From assembly GCA_002245135.1 (NCBI GenBank), contig NGBS01000874.1:302567-366566 (forward strand): a stretch of 64,000 nt of DNA. The letters are read 5' to 3'. Numbering within the stretch: position 1 is the stretch's first letter; every line of letters starts with the position of its first letter. The notes under the pieces are model-generated. The model was not told the origin of the DNA, did not search any database, and worked only from the letters and a program-made list of their open reading frames with translations. Of the stretch, positions 1 to 12,385 are shown piece by piece. The position numbers and the translations under genes are program-made. Origin of the DNA: Proteromonas lacertae. Lineage: Eukaryota > Sar > Bigyra > Opalinata > Proteromonadidae.

Positions 1-437
1 TCAGGTTCAACAAATGTTATTGATTTAGATGATTTAAAGAAACATACTCAATATAGTGGTGGATATTTCCCTTATAGTTCTGCTGTTAGAGTATATAATA
101 TATAATGATTATGTTTGTTTATAGTTATTTTGGAAAGTTATGTATAAATTACCTCAAAATGATGTTTTAAGTATTATTCGATTTGTTACATCGTGTGAAA
201 GATCTCCTCCTTTAGGTTTTTCACAATTAACACCTTTATTTACTATACATTATGTTCCACTAGGGAGAGGTGAGAAAAGATTACCAACTGCTTCAACATG
301 TTTTAATATGTTGAAATTACCTGATTATTCATCGTATATATTTGTAATATGTTATTTAATTGTTTAATAGAGAAAAAGAAATGAGAGAAATGCTATTATT
401 AGCTGCTCAATCCAAGAGTGGGTTTGAAATGTCTTAA
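1..437 (+). CDS. HECT-type E3 ubiquitin ligase, C-terminal end (5' truncated)
   Basis: This is the last part of a HECT domain, which accepts ubiquitin on a cysteine and passes it to substrates. Three exons can be read: 1-90, 125-333 and 371-437, with introns of 34 bp (91-124) and 37 bp (334-370), both GTAT...TAG and joining the frame cleanly. Visible HECT C-lobe landmarks are YSGGY, LFWKVMYKL, LIRFVTSCE-type helix (IIRFVTSCERSPP), RLPTASTCFN with the catalytic Cys codon at 299-301, LKLPDYSS, and a tail ending GFEMS before TAA. This C-lobe resembles UBE3C/UPL-type ligases, but the upstream targeting domains lie outside the window, so the subfamily is not assigned. Confidence 0.88.
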
Positions 438-534
438 TTTATATGAATTATCTCTTATATTCTTTATTATTATATCCCTAATAAACACATAATAAATAAT
501 AATATTGATATATAAAATAATGATTTTATTCTCT

Positions 535-1877
535 TTATACAAGTGCAGATTGTTCTGTACAAGCTAAACCATAAAATCCAGTAAAACAATTACATAATCC
601 AGTTGATTGGTCACATATACCATTGTTACTACAGGGTAATGGTGGAAGACTCTCAGAATAGGCATATAGAAATATCAGAAGATAATGTATCATATGCAAG
701 ACAATAATCATCAGATGTTAAACTGTCACAAGTGGATGAATTTTCTTTCTTTCCTTGTAATTTATATGATTCACAAGTATCAATTTCCATTATTATTATC
801 TACATAAATTCAAGATCTTCACTTCTCATTCCATGATAACCACTTACTGTAGTTGAAGACACAGCGTATTTCTCTTCAGTATCAGTCAATATTGGCTCCT
901 GTTATTATTCTAATTTGTTCTTGTCTTCCTGTTTGTTGAGATCCAAATGTTAAAGTTACTGTATATGTGTTTATCACCAACATACTTTACATTCTGCTTT
1001 AACATCAATTACACCAATAGCAAATGTTTGTAATGCTTCTGTCCCATCCTAATACTGTAGTATATGGAGGCAGAAACTTTGTTATCAGTAATTTTTCTCC
1101 ACATTTATAATCTTTTGATTGTTTTGTTGCACTAAAATGTTGTGAATACCATACTCTACCTAATTGATCTTTATATTCTAAATAAGCCATTGAATTAGTT
1201 TCGGTATTACTCATTAGCAAGTGTAAATTCTATAGTTTCAGTGTATTGTGCTGGAGCATCACAATCACTAGTTGGGAAATAACCAGTTGGACATTTCTTT
1301 TGACTACAATCATATCCTTCATATTCACTATCGCATAAACAGGCAAAACTTTGCTCTTGATCCCAATGATCATAATTATATATATTTGGAAGTGTAGTTC
1401 CTTTTTTCCATTTCTCATAAAATCCATAATTCATAGAAACTTGTGCTTTTTCATCAATAGTTAAAAATTTGACTGGAGTACATACACCATGACCACTACA
1501 TCCATTAGGACAGGATTGTCTCTGGCAAGCTGTTCCTTCATATCCTGGATAACACTGACATAAACCACTAGTTCTATCACATTCACCTTGTCCTGAACAT
1601 TCCAAATATGAACGATCATCACCTGATTTGTTAGGATTCTGACCTTCTGGTTTTTCATCGTTAATTTCTGGCTGAACATATGGATTATCATATGGACATG
1701 TTCCTAAAGTATAAATATAATTTTTAAAATAATATACTGGCTGAGCAATCACCTTCTGTCCATCCTGGGTAACATATACAACTACCACTTCTACTACATG
1801 TACCATGTCCACTGCATAGATTAGGACATGCAGCAAGAGAATAGGCTTATTAAAAATATCAACAATAAACCCTTCAT
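535..1877 (-). CDS. EGF-like secreted protein A, frame-broken
   Basis: Secreted cysteine-rich protein built from tenascin/teneurin-like EGF modules. The start ATG at 1877 opens a hydrophobic signal sequence ([13 protein letters not shown]), followed by modules with [39 protein letters not shown] and a last module [14 protein letters not shown], ending in TAA at 535-537. One 34-bp intron fits around 1707-1740, where the frame resumes at CPYDNP. The reading frame is broken just after the signal peptide, near 1045 at LGW, and probably again between 660 and 1000; the 1045 break could be loss of a 5-base repeat unit. It is a paralogue of the genes at 7333, 38913 and 40745. Ligand unknown. It could be a decaying copy or an intact gene with sequence errors. 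Confidence 0.72.
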
Positions 1878-1891
1878 TTCTCAAAAAATAC

Positions 1892-1905
1892 TTCAAATAC
1901 GTTGT
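1892..1905 (-). promoter_or_regulatory. 14-bp element upstream of EGF gene A, shared with EGF gene D
   Basis: The plus-strand string ttcaaatacgttgt lies 14 bp upstream of the EGF A start codon. The identical 14-mer occurs 9 bp upstream of the start of the paralogous EGF gene D (42933-42946), in the same orientation relative to the gene. Location and identity suggest a core promoter or factor site; function is inferred only. Confidence 0.4.
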
Positions 1906-2099
1906 CTCAAGCCAAACTTTTTGATGTGAGGCTTATTTTCATTTTAAGTTTAATTCATCATATACGATCATCCATACAATTATTAAATCAATATTCATTA
2001 ATATTATTGCTCATCAATCATTATGTAACATAGAAATCTTAAATAAATAAATCTTGATTAAAATCACAAAAACAACTAATAGTATAAGAAAAACTGTAT

Positions 2100-3719
2100 T
2101 TAATTTTTCTTAGATTTAAATTGATTAATTAATTTCTCATCACAACTGTTAAACAACACTTGACTTGGAGTATCAATAGAATGAGCATATTGTCTTCCTT
2201 TCTTACCCCACACACTTCTTCTATTCCAATATCCATTACCATTCTTATGACAGCAAATCTGGAAAACAGTGGAACTACCTTGAGCAGCAATACATACACT
2301 CCAATGCTAAGAAAAATTCCCATAATCTATTGATTTTATCAGGAACTACTTCCTTAATCTTCTCTTGATTCTTCTTCCAGTTTTCATACCAATATTCAAT
2401 AGTTCTAGCTGTATTGTACACCCATTGTATCAACACTATCAATCTCGAATCCAGCTCTCTCTAATTGAATAATGGGGAAGAATAATGGGCAAGAAGCATC
2501 AGCACCAGGGAATATATATCTTCCCATAAACATACCCCAAACTAAATCTTCCCATTGCCAAGCATATCTCAAGCCTGCGATTTGTAAGAAAAATGTTCCA
2601 TCATCTTCCAATAGATCATAGACCTGTTCACAGAATTTGTGGAATCTTACTACACCTACATGTTCAGCCATTTCTAAACAAGTGATTTTGTTGTATTTCT
2701 GGTCTTTTGGAATATCTCTGTAATCCATCAATAAAAATCTACATTTGTCACTAACACCTGCTTCTTTTGCTCTTTCTACTGCCCAATCTCTACCTTCTTT
2801 AGCAATTGTTACACCTGTTGCTTGACATCCATAATTTTTTGAAGCATTCACAGCTAAAGTTCCCCATCCACATCCAATATCTAATAATTTATCAGATTCT
2901 TTTAATTGGATCTTTTCTGCCACTATATCGAGTTTATGTTGTTGCATTTCTTCTAAAGTATCATCCAATGAATAAGCTACTCCTGAGGTGTATACCATCA
3001 TTGGGCCAAGGAAATAATAGTAAAAATCATCTACTATAAAACATAATAAATAGTAATATATATACTTCCTCTGTTGTAATTATAAGCAATTTGGTTATAA
3101 TCTTGAGATTTTGTGTGCATTAATCCATCAGGTAATAACATTCCTAAGAAATATCTGATGTGGTTTGTAGTAAGACGGAAATTCATGAATTCTTCACGGT
3201 GTTTGAAAGATTCTAACATATCTTTCTTAAATGATACTTGACCGTCTATGTACAATTCATGTAATGTGTCAGCAGCAATGGTTTGATTTCTGTACTTTTC
3301 TTCAAGGTTCTTATCTTTGAACTCAAGATATTCAAGTGTTTTACCTGGTATTGTTGCGTTTTGCATCATAGATAAAACAACCATGTAACATGCAAAGATT
3401 GGTACAAAGTAGAGTAAATACATGATTGGGAAACACCACCACCAGAGATGTAACACACGAACAGTGCTAAATGCACAGATTACATCAACAGCAATGATGT
3501 ATTTCCAAGAGAAGCCTTTCCAATGCATGAAATCATTAGCAAGGACGTAAGGGGATTTAGGAAATTCGTTTGAAGACCTATGGAATTATAAACTGAACAA
3601 TAAGAGAATAAAAGTAAATTGCAAACAGTACATCCAAAACACAATAAAAAAGGTTGATAATAAAGATAAATAAACATACATGATAATACAAACAAAACAA
3701 GCTTAGATCCAAGCCTCAT
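2100..3719 (-). CDS. Sphingolipid C9-methyltransferase (cyclopropane-fatty-acid-synthase superfamily)
   Basis: SAM-dependent enzyme that adds the C9 methyl branch to the sphingoid base of glucosylceramide at the ER/Golgi membrane. The start at 3719 gives two hydrophobic N-terminal segments, then a WWWCFP membrane stretch and the catalytic domain: NRG-DDFYYYFLGPMM, YTSGVAYSLDDTLEEMQ, the SAM motif LLDIGCGWGTLAVNAS, and the active-site region LEMAEHVGV. A 32-bp intron (about 3001-3032) rejoins NRG to DDFYYYF. Near the C terminus two single extra bases break the frame, one at about 2418-2422 (after GVQYS) and one at about 2317 (after RLWEFFLA); on either side the family pattern continues (TIEYWYENW, AQGSSTVFQICCHK) to TAA at 2100-2102. 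The family is best known from fungi, with scattered protist members. Confidence 0.85.
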
Positions 3720-4244
3720 TTCATTCTAACCTATTTTTTTTTCAAGCGAAGTAATGGTCAATAGATGATTAAAAATAACTGAGTGTTTTTTATGATATAA
3801 ATAAAGTAGAATAAGACGTTTTAATTATAGTCAAAAGATTATTACTGTACATTCTGAATATCTCTAGCTTTCTTTTTTATATAAAACTATATCATCTAAT
3901 TAATCTATTCATCACTATTTATGTATTAAATTTCGATTGTTAAGTTCAAAAAAAGATCATAAAAATTGAAACAAAAATAAAGATCGCAAAAATGCAGCAA
4001 TTTGATTGGGCCACTTTTTCTTTTCATCCAATCAAAAGAAAGAAGTCTCTGCAGATTCACGTGAAAATGCGAAACGGTTAATTTAATATATAAAGTCTAT
4101 TTAAATTCTCATTATTCAAGATTTTTTATTTGAAGTGAAATTTCAAACGTGTCTTTAAAATTCTTTATTTTTTTATAGTTATTTTTTAAATTTTAATAGT
4201 CCCCAAAAGACATATTACCTAAGTACATAATAATAAACCATTTT
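3720..4244. promoter_or_regulatory. Divergent intergenic promoter region
   Basis: No gene is seen in these 525 bp between the divergently transcribed C9-methyltransferase and p300/CBP-like genes. It is more GC-mixed than other spacers and contains a perfect 9-bp inverted pair of CCAAT-type boxes (4001-4036), a gaaacggtt string at about 4072, and a TATA-like atatataaag stretch near 4087, so it probably drives both genes. Confidence 0.5.
4001..4036. promoter_or_regulatory. Inverted CCAAT-box pair
   Basis: tttgattgg at 4001-4009 and ccaatcaaa at 4028-4036 are exact reverse complements separated by 18 bp. ATTGG/CCAAT is the NF-Y binding core, and the position in a divergent promoter makes a bidirectional regulatory role plausible. 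The assignment rests on motif identity and context. Confidence 0.45.
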
Positions 4245-7033
4245 ATGGAATATACTTCTGACGATTCAAATGAAACTGAAACTGGAAGCCCTTGCGATAT
4301 AACCTCAATGAACATTGCAATCAAAAGAAAACTGTCAATAGACGAAGAGTTACCCAAACGAATCCGTTTAGATAGCTCAGAGAGTTTATCTCTCACCACT
4401 TCATCCTATAATTATGAAACAAATTGGATCATCGATTATTTAGGCTCAGTAGCATTGTCAACACATTTAAACAATCTTACAATACGAAGAGTACAATTAT
4501 CAATGATTCCAGTTCTCACATCACTTATACAGTACAAAGATAATAAAGATGTATTTAACTCACCAGTAGATGTTGAAGAAATGGGTATACCTGATTATTT
4601 CGACGTAATCAAGAATCCTCAAGATCTAGGCACAATTAGAAGCAAATTAATTAGTGGTTATTACATCTCACCAACACCAGTAATAAATGACATACGAACT
4701 GTTTTTTCAAACGCAATGATTTATAATCCACCTCAACATCCAATAAATCAACTAGCAAACAAGATGTCCAAGATATTTGAATATGAGCTTAAGAGAATAG
4801 TAGTACGATTAAAGACAAATGACAAACAACTGATAGAACATTCATGTGAATTATGTGAAGGTAAAATGTGTTTCCTTTGTGGTGATAAGTGTTTGAAATA
4901 CTGCCCACCAGTCATATACTGTGATGGTCCCTGTATGCAGAGAATATTGCGTAATTCATACTATTATACAGTAAAAGGAAAGAAAGGTAGATGGTGTGTA
5001 AAATGCCAGCCAAAAATGTTACATGGATTAACAAAGGAAGAAAGAAAAACGAAATTAACAAAGCATAAGAATGATCAAATAGAAGGAGAGCCTTGGATTC
5101 AATGTAGTAATTGTAAAAGATGGCTACATCAAATCTGTGGATTATATAATAAGAAATGTCAAAATAATAAACCCTATATCTGTCCAGTGTGTAGATTAGA
5201 TCAACCTGAGACAAGATTATTAGATGATAAATATGGTAATGAAAGCACAATACATTATAACGAATGGAAAGGCGCATTAGAACTACCAGAAACACCACTA
5301 TCTAAGATAATAGAATCAGCAGTAAAGAAGAGAATAATTAGTGAATATAAGAAGAATAATAGAAAAGATCTATCGACAGATAATAAAGAAGCAACAGATC
5401 AACAGATTCAAAGTGTATTAGATTCAATAGCAATCAGAGTAGTGAGTAATAAAGATGAAACTATTGATATTATACAACCATTACAGATATATTATGGTGG
5501 AAGTCCAACAACAACACCATCTAATAATAATACAAATACAAAGAAGAAAGTTCAATTAAAAGGTAAATGTAAAGTTATATTATTATTCCAAAGATGTAGT
5601 GGTATTGATATATTATTATTTGCATTATATGCGAGAGAATATGATTCATCAATACCAAAACCAAATACAAACTGTGTTTATATATCAGTACTTTAGATTC
5701 TATTCATTTTTTGAAACCTCCATTTTTACGAACACCCATTTATCATACAATATTAACATCTTATATTGGTTACACACGTAGTTTAGGTTTTACCAGTTGT
5801 AGAATATGGACTTGTCCACCAACAAGAGGTGATGATTATATATTCTATGACCATCCAAAAGAACAACGAACACCAACGCCTCAAAGACTATTACAGTGGT
5901 ATAAATCAATGTTAGATGAATGTATGAATGAAGGTAATGTTTATTCAATCACAACACAATATGAAATGATGAAAGAATCATTATTCTGGAGAGAACCTTC
6001 AACTACATTCAATCAATCTAACTCTATGACTGCCAATCTCAATAATACATTAGTTGCTTCTATAATGAGAGTATTACCTTATTTTGATGGTGATTATTGG
6101 CCTGTAGTTGTTTCACAAATAGCATCTGATATGAAGGAGAATAGACCATATTGTAAACCAAAGAAAATTAATAGAAAACCAACTCCAACTGCAAGTATTA
6201 ATAATACATCATCATCATCAACAACAACAACTAATAGGAATAAGACCAATAATAATAGTGTATCTAAAATGAATATAAATAATAATGAAGAAGAAGAAGA
6301 TGATGATGATGAAGAAGAAAATGATGAATTATATGATGGTAGTGAATCAACAACCTCCAGTAAAACTAATAATAATAACAACAATCAAATAGACAGTTGT
6401 TTTAATAATTTACCAATATTAATAAAGAAATTCATTGAAAGAATGTTACCACAGAAAGATCGATTCATTGTAGCCCATTTAGTACCTTACTGTCGATGTT
6501 GTGGTGTATATATTAATAATGGATTTATCTACAAGTGTCATATATGTGATAATAATAAGATTCACTATGATATATGTGAAGATTGCTTTACTCATCATTA
6601 TTATAAACATCAACATCATTCCAATGTATTTGTTAAAACAGAATTACGAATTACACAAAATAATACAGTAGTTAATGCATCTAATATAGTAAATCCATTA
6701 TTATCACCAACACTTGAAACACTAGAAGATCCAGAACCATATAGATCATCACCAATTATAGATAATAGACATACTTTCTTAAGAGTATGTCAAGGTAATC
6801 ATTTACAATTTGATACACACAGACATGCTGTTTATTCTACATTGATGATATTGTATTTATTCTCCAGTAAGAAATCACAATTGACAGTTCGAACTTGTGA
6901 TAAATGTTTATTATCAATGGATGGTAAAAGATGTTATACTTGCAAGACTTGCAATGATTTTGATTTATGTGATGAATGTTATCAAGAAGAAGGACATGAA
7001 CATCAAATGGAATTAGTTGATTTGAATATCTAA
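4245..7033 (+). CDS. p300/CBP-family histone acetyltransferase (bromodomain, PHD, KAT11, ZZ)
   Basis: Nuclear transcriptional co-activator that acetylates histones with acetyl-CoA. The first 483 codons (4245-5693) hold a bromodomain (about residues 85-185; IPDYFDVIKNPQDLGTI, MIYNPP), a cysteine-rich RING/DUF902-like zone (CELCEGKMCFLCG), a PHD finger (WIQCSNCKRWLHQICG...ICPVC) and the start of the KAT11 HAT domain. The HAT continues after a single frame break at about 5690 (VYISVL / DSIHFLKPPFLRT), with GFTSCRIWTCPPTRGDDYIF and LLQWYKSML. After Asn/Glu-rich linkers come two ZZ-like zinc fingers (YCRCCGVYINNGFIYKC; CKTCNDFDLCDECY). TAZ and KIX domains are not visible. No introns are evident. 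The domain order resembles plant HAC and oomycete proteins more than animal p300. Confidence 0.9.
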
Positions 7034-7332
7034 AAGAAGAAAAAAAACTCAAACAAAAAAAAAAGAAGTAGAAAAAAGTCTATAAAAAACAAATAAAAAT
7101 TTATAAACCATTTTACAATCAAAGAATCATCAAAACACACTTACATACACACACAAATATATATACATATATATAAAAAAACTCAATGACAAATCCCTTC
7201 CTCATCCTTAACCCTAATTCCTTCTTAATACCATTTTCCTAATTTAGTTTTGTACTTTTATGAATTCTGTGTATTTTTTATTTTTAAAAATGTGTTTAAT
7301 TAAACAAATACAATAATAAAATAAATTATAAT
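7034..7332. other. Intergenic spacer between convergent genes
   Basis: About 300 bp of low-complexity A-rich and TA/CA-rich sequence between the 3' ends of the p300/CBP-like gene and EGF gene B. I see no coding or RNA feature; polyadenylation signals such as aataaa at 7093 and 7315-7320 may belong to the flanking genes. Confidence 0.5.
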
Positions 7333-8544
7333 TTAAACAGCTTCACTAATTTCAGAACAAGATATTCCTGTAAAACCACTAAAACATTCACAAGTTCCTG
7401 TTGCTTTATTACATATACCACTACTACTACAAGATGTTGGTGATACTCCACTCAAACTATTCGTATTTCAACATCTGTCTTTACATATGGAGCCAAAACC
7501 AGGAAATGATTCTAATTCTTCTGAAGACATACCATGATAATCTTTTGTAGTTTTATATTTACCATTTACTCATCATCTAAATCTCCTTATGTAATTAATT
7601 TTATTTGCTTTTGTCTTCCTGATATTTGATCTAAATTTATTGTCATTGTACATGTATATACATCATTTCCTCAGTTTTATTATCACATTTTAATTCAGTT
7701 TTATCATCCTATAATGGCAATTACACCAACTGGTAATCTTAACAATGCTTCTTTCCATCCTAACATAACAGTTTCTTTAGTAATTGAATTATCACCTTTA
7801 CTTTGTTTAATTACACAAAATGCATCACTATACCAAACTCTACCAAAATAATCTGTATATTCTAAATAAGCCATACATGGTTCTTTATCCTTACCATCTT
7901 TACTATATGAAAATTCTATTGTCTGTGGTGGATCTGATGGAGCTTCACAATCTGATGTTCTAACAAATCCAGTAGGACATTTTCCTATTAATGATTATAA
8001 ATACAATAAATATTCAATACTTTCACTACAATCAATACCTGTATATTCTTTATCACATACACAAGCAGTTGCTTGAGATTCTGTAATTTCGTTGTTTGTA
8101 TAGGAAGTTTCATTAAGAGAAGCTTTGATATTAAGTGAATCATATTGTACACCTAAATATTCTATTGGATAACAATAACCATGACCACTACAATCGTTTG
8201 GACATTTCATTCTTTGACAAGCATTGCCATTATATCCAAGATAACATTCACATAAACCTGTCTGACGATTGCAAGATCCTTGACCACTGCATTCTAAATA
8301 GAATGTTACATCATCACCTTCATTCACTTGTTCTGCTCCTGCCACTGAGAAAGATTCTCCATAAGGACATGTACCTATAATAAATATTTCTAAAGATTGA
8401 TATACGTAGGGAACAGTCGCCTTGCATCCATCCAGGATAACAAACACACGAGCCAGTCTCGCATGTACCATGCCCACTACATAGATTTGGACAAGAGAGA
8501 GATATAACCTTATAAATGCATATTAGTAGCAAAAAAACCTTCAT
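7333..8544 (-). CDS. EGF-like secreted protein B, frame-broken
   Basis: Paralogue of EGF protein A. The ATG at 8542-8544 starts a signal peptide ([17 protein letters not shown]) directly followed by [11 protein letters not shown] and [18 protein letters not shown]...TAG intron of about 31 bp then rejoins CPYGESF. Further modules include [30 protein letters not shown] and [14 protein letters not shown], and the last module is [22 protein letters not shown], ending at TAA 7333-7335. The middle part (7450-7990) carries the same non-EGF region as protein A ([16 protein letters not shown]) but is interrupted by frame changes near 7700 and 7990; the latter may be another short intron. Secreted or cell-surface; partner unknown. 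Confidence 0.72.
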
Positions 8545-8642
8545 AGTAAAACAACGTAAAGAGTTGTGTAATTTACATTGTGACTGTATTTTTAATTTGA
8601 AAATAGATTCGTTTCTATTTTTTTCATTTCTTTTTATATTAA

Positions 8643-9248
8643 ATGGATGATGGTTATAATTATCTACCGTGGTATCATAGAGCTTTTGATGAGGGATTCT
8701 TCAGATTGAAATCTTTTATTGATAAATCAGAAGAAAGTCCTTGGAGGAAAGCAATTTTATCAGGAATTTTTGGTATAATATGTAATTATTATGATTGTAG
8801 GAAGTTTTGCTGGTGTTGGAATGGGTTTATTCTTTGGAACTTTCGAAGGAGCTCATGGCGATATTATAGGCAGTACAAGTTATGAGAGAATAAAATATGC
8901 ATCTAAAAGATTGTTAAAAATATGTTGGAGAATGAGTTATCGATACGCTTATGTATTAATTCAAAATATCATATTAAATAGAATTTTGGTATAGCTGGTG
9001 GAGCATTTGCATATGTAGATTGTAAATTAGCAATGGCAAGAGGAATAGATGATTATCTAAACACATATGCTGCTGGAGCAATATCTGGAGCATTTTTTGG
9101 TATTATACCAAAATTACATCGTATAAATACGCTTGGATTAGCTGCTATTCTTAGAAGTGGTTTATATGGTAGTTTTGGGTTTGCTTTTACTGCTATGGCA
9201 TTTACTTTTGGAATGGAATATTTACATGAAAGTAAATTGAAGAAATGA
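8643..9248 (+). CDS. Tim17/Tim22/Tim23-superfamily mitochondrial membrane protein
   Basis: Small four-helix membrane protein in three exons, with introns of 28 bp (8773-8800) and 29 bp (8953-8981), both joining in frame. After removal the product is about 183 residues, starting [18 protein letters not shown] and containing glycine-rich helices [50 protein letters not shown] and [14 protein letters not shown]. The (R)GIDDYLN motif before the third helix corresponds to the conserved R-x-K-x-D-x-x-N of this superfamily, which includes protein-import channels and the complex I subunit NDUFA11. NDUFA11 or another divergent member fits best; I cannot decide which. The gene is intact. Confidence 0.75.
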
Positions 9249-9858
9249 TGTTAGTGAGTTTTATTTTATCTATTTATTTGATTATGTCGTTATAATGTTA
9301 TGGTTTTTTATATATTTGGAAGTATTTTGCATAATTCTAATAATATGTGGTTAACTTCAATTATTACATCATCTACGCAAGTAAAGAAGTTCAACTCTTA
9401 TTATAAAATCATTAATTTTATGGAAATCCTATAAAAATGTAAGAGGATATCCTAAACAATATTTCTTTTCCTTTTTATTTTCCAATCATAATTAACATTG
9501 AAACAAATTGAAAAAACACAAATGTAAATAGATTAAATACTCACTTTATAAATCATTAACAATCCTATCTAATTTTCTGAAAAAATATGTATAAATGATA
9601 TGTAATGAGTTCGACAGAGGTTTGTAATAATGACAGGACATAGCAAGATTGTTTGTGTAATTTAAACAGGAAATTTGATTAATTAACCCAAAAGTAAGTA
9701 ATTCCTTTGTCAAACTGAGCTATATACAAATATCATGTTACTAATTGGTAAATTGAAATGCTTTTCAGGAGTACGGAACATTTTATATTTAATTTCTCTA
9801 TTTTTTATCAATACTTCCATCACTATAATTATCATCATCAACATCTTCTACATAACTC
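9249..9858. other. Intergenic spacer, nothing recognised
   Basis: About 610 bp between the 3' ends of the Tim17-family gene and the Myb/RanBP2-finger gene. I see AT-rich sequence with short poly-T runs and no open frame, tRNA-like fold or repeat that I can support. Confidence 0.5.
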
Positions 9859-12248
9859 CTATTTTTGATGTAATTCTTCCTTTTTATTTGGTTTGAGCAA
9901 TTCATTATCCTTTGATTCTGATTCTATTGTTAATAGAGTTGGAGTTATTGTAGCAATTGTACTACCTTCATTAAAACTTTCAATAACATCATCATCATAA
10001 TCATCATCATAATCATCTCCATCAATTGCTTCAAATGCATAGGATCTTTCTTTTTTACATTTTTCACAAATATCATTCTGATTCTTATTCTTGTGATGGA
10101 CAATGAATACAAGACCAACTGTTAATACTACTATTATTATTAATAGCATGTTCTTGTATTAATAGTTCTTCACGTGGAATTGCTGTATTACATTTCATGC
10201 AAATATCAACTGTACTATCATTTTTCATCCCACAACTTGGACAAATCCAATTCATTATCATATCTTCAGGTATTGACAGTGGATTTGAAGATTGTGGTGT
10301 TATTTGTGGTGGTGGTGGAGGAGGAGGAGGAACACAGATTAATGGTACTTCAGCATTAGACAATGAAAATTTCTTTTCAATTTTTCCATTAATATTAACA
10401 TAACTGTTTGGATTATCACTATGACAAACATTGCATTCATCTTGTAACAAATCATTCTTATTTCCACAAAATGGACAATACCATGGTTTCAATGTACCAT
10501 CTTCTTTATTCACATTTTGTTCAAGTAATTGATGTGGATATGGAATTATATTATCATTGTCACTACTGTTATAAACACTGCTTTTATTATCACATATTTG
10601 CTGGAAATGGTTATAATCACCATTAGCATCACTTATTTCTTCTACCTCGTCTTCAATATCAGAAGGTGTTTGTCTTGTATAATATATACGTTTTGGTTGT
10701 GGTTGTGATTTCTTACTATTCCTTGATCTTTTGCTATTCTGTTTTGAGGATAATAATAGCTGTTGTTGTTCTTCTTCTTCTTCTTTTAATTGTCGTATTT
10801 GCATTTGTAGTTGTCGTATCATGAATTGTTCTTCTTGATGTTCTATCTCTAACAAATGTAGTTGATGTTCTAATCTCTGTATTCTTACTTGTTGTTCATA
10901 TTTATTAATGAAAGGATTGAAAAAATTACAATTATTAAATTTACATTCTATTAAACCTGCTTCATTCTTATTTCCACAAGAAGGACAATACCATTCAACA
11001 ATATAAGGATTTATTTCAATTAACCTTCTTCGTTTAGTTAAATTATGATTTGAAGAAGATGTAGGAAATGATGATGTAGAAGTTGCAGTTGATGATTGAA
11101 ACAAATGTAAAAGTGGATCAGATGATGAATCAGAAGGATTACTGTTATTATTACCGTCATTTGGTACTGGTATTTCAATATTACCAATCATTTTATTATA
11201 TACATTTGGTGGTAAATGTGAATACTTTCCTGTTGAATTAATATAAATACCATTAAAATTCTTGATTTTAAAAATATGATATGGATTTAATGCATAACAT
11301 TGTAATTTTTGATGTCTTTTAGCTTCTTCTACTAATACTTGTACTACATCTGATGTTTTTGCAGGTATTAAGACATTCTCATATGGTGATACGTCAACTT
11401 TTTTTATAAAGTCTTCTGGTCGAATTAACGATGCTGATAGAATCTTTGTTTCTGTAGAAGATCTATTTCTTGATAGTGGTGGTATAAATGATGATGATGA
11501 TGGTTTTATTTTATTTTGCATTTCTAACATTTCTTGAGTTATTTCTAATTTCAAATTTAAAGATTTATTATCTGTTCCTGCTATTTTTGTATTTTCATAT
11601 ACTTTTGGGTTTTTTAATATTTCTTCCATTGTTTGATCTATATTAAGTATTCTGCCTTTGTCGCTTAATTCTCTTATTAACTTATTGTATCTATTCTTAA
11701 TATCTAATTCTGAACGATTTGGTAATTGCGATTTAATCTTTGTCCACCTACTACCGTATATTTTTGAACTTTCTAGAATCTTCTTGTCTTCTTCTGCTGT
11801 CCACCTTCCTTTTACTATGTTTGGAGCTAATTGATTGATATAATGATCTCGGCACTGCTTACTATTTCTTCCTATGGTTATATCAAATAAAATAAATGCT
11901 ATGATACCCGGTAGTAGTGATGCCACAATGCTCCACTTACCATCTCCGAACATCTTCACATATTCTCTCAACTTTATATTTTCTTGCTCTGTCCAACTAG
12001 CCTATAATTAAAAATAAATGATTTATTATCATACAATTTTGGGTTCTTGAAGTTCTTTATATCTTTGAATATACTCTAGCTGTGTATGTTTATTCCCTAA
12101 GATTTTACATGATTTATCAAAATTTGCTTTATAATCATAAACATATCGGAGTAGATTCTAAAAAACATCTAAAGAAAGTATATACGAAATCCTCCTCTTG
12201 AGTAAATGGTAATTCATTTTGTTCAACTGGGAGAGAATCTTTTATCAT
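9859..12248 (-). CDS. Myb-repeat protein with four RanBP2-type zinc fingers
   Basis: Putative nuclear DNA-binding protein. The ATG at 12246-12248 begins MIKDSLPVEQNELPFTQEE. Three introns of about 28, 33 and 36 bp give an uninterrupted N terminus with three SANT/Myb repeats, for example SWTEQENIKLREYVKMFGDG, NSKQCRDHYINQL and GRWTAEEDKKILESSKIYG. Then come Ser/Asn-rich linkers, a Gln/Glu coiled-coil stretch, a run of eight or more prolines, and four RanBP2-type fingers: YCPSCGNKNEAGLIEC, YCPFCGNKNDLLQDEC, WICPSCGMKNDSTVDIC and WSCIHC...NKNQNDIC. The fourth is interrupted by one extra base near 10090, after which the frame reads on to an acidic tail ending at 9859. Myb repeats resemble SNAPc4/c-Myb type; the finger combination is unusual. 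Confidence 0.8.
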
Positions 12249-12385
12249 TTAAACTAAAAACCTTTTGTTTACTTTTTAAATACAATTTATATTCAAACTC
12301 TGATCAAGCTTACTTCATTCTAGTATTTACACCAAAAACTCCTCAAGGCAACATTTAGTAATTCAATAAATATTAAACGAATATA

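Noticed and set aside
7205-7220. Telomere-like accctaat string
   Set aside because: A single copy between two genes; no tandem array.
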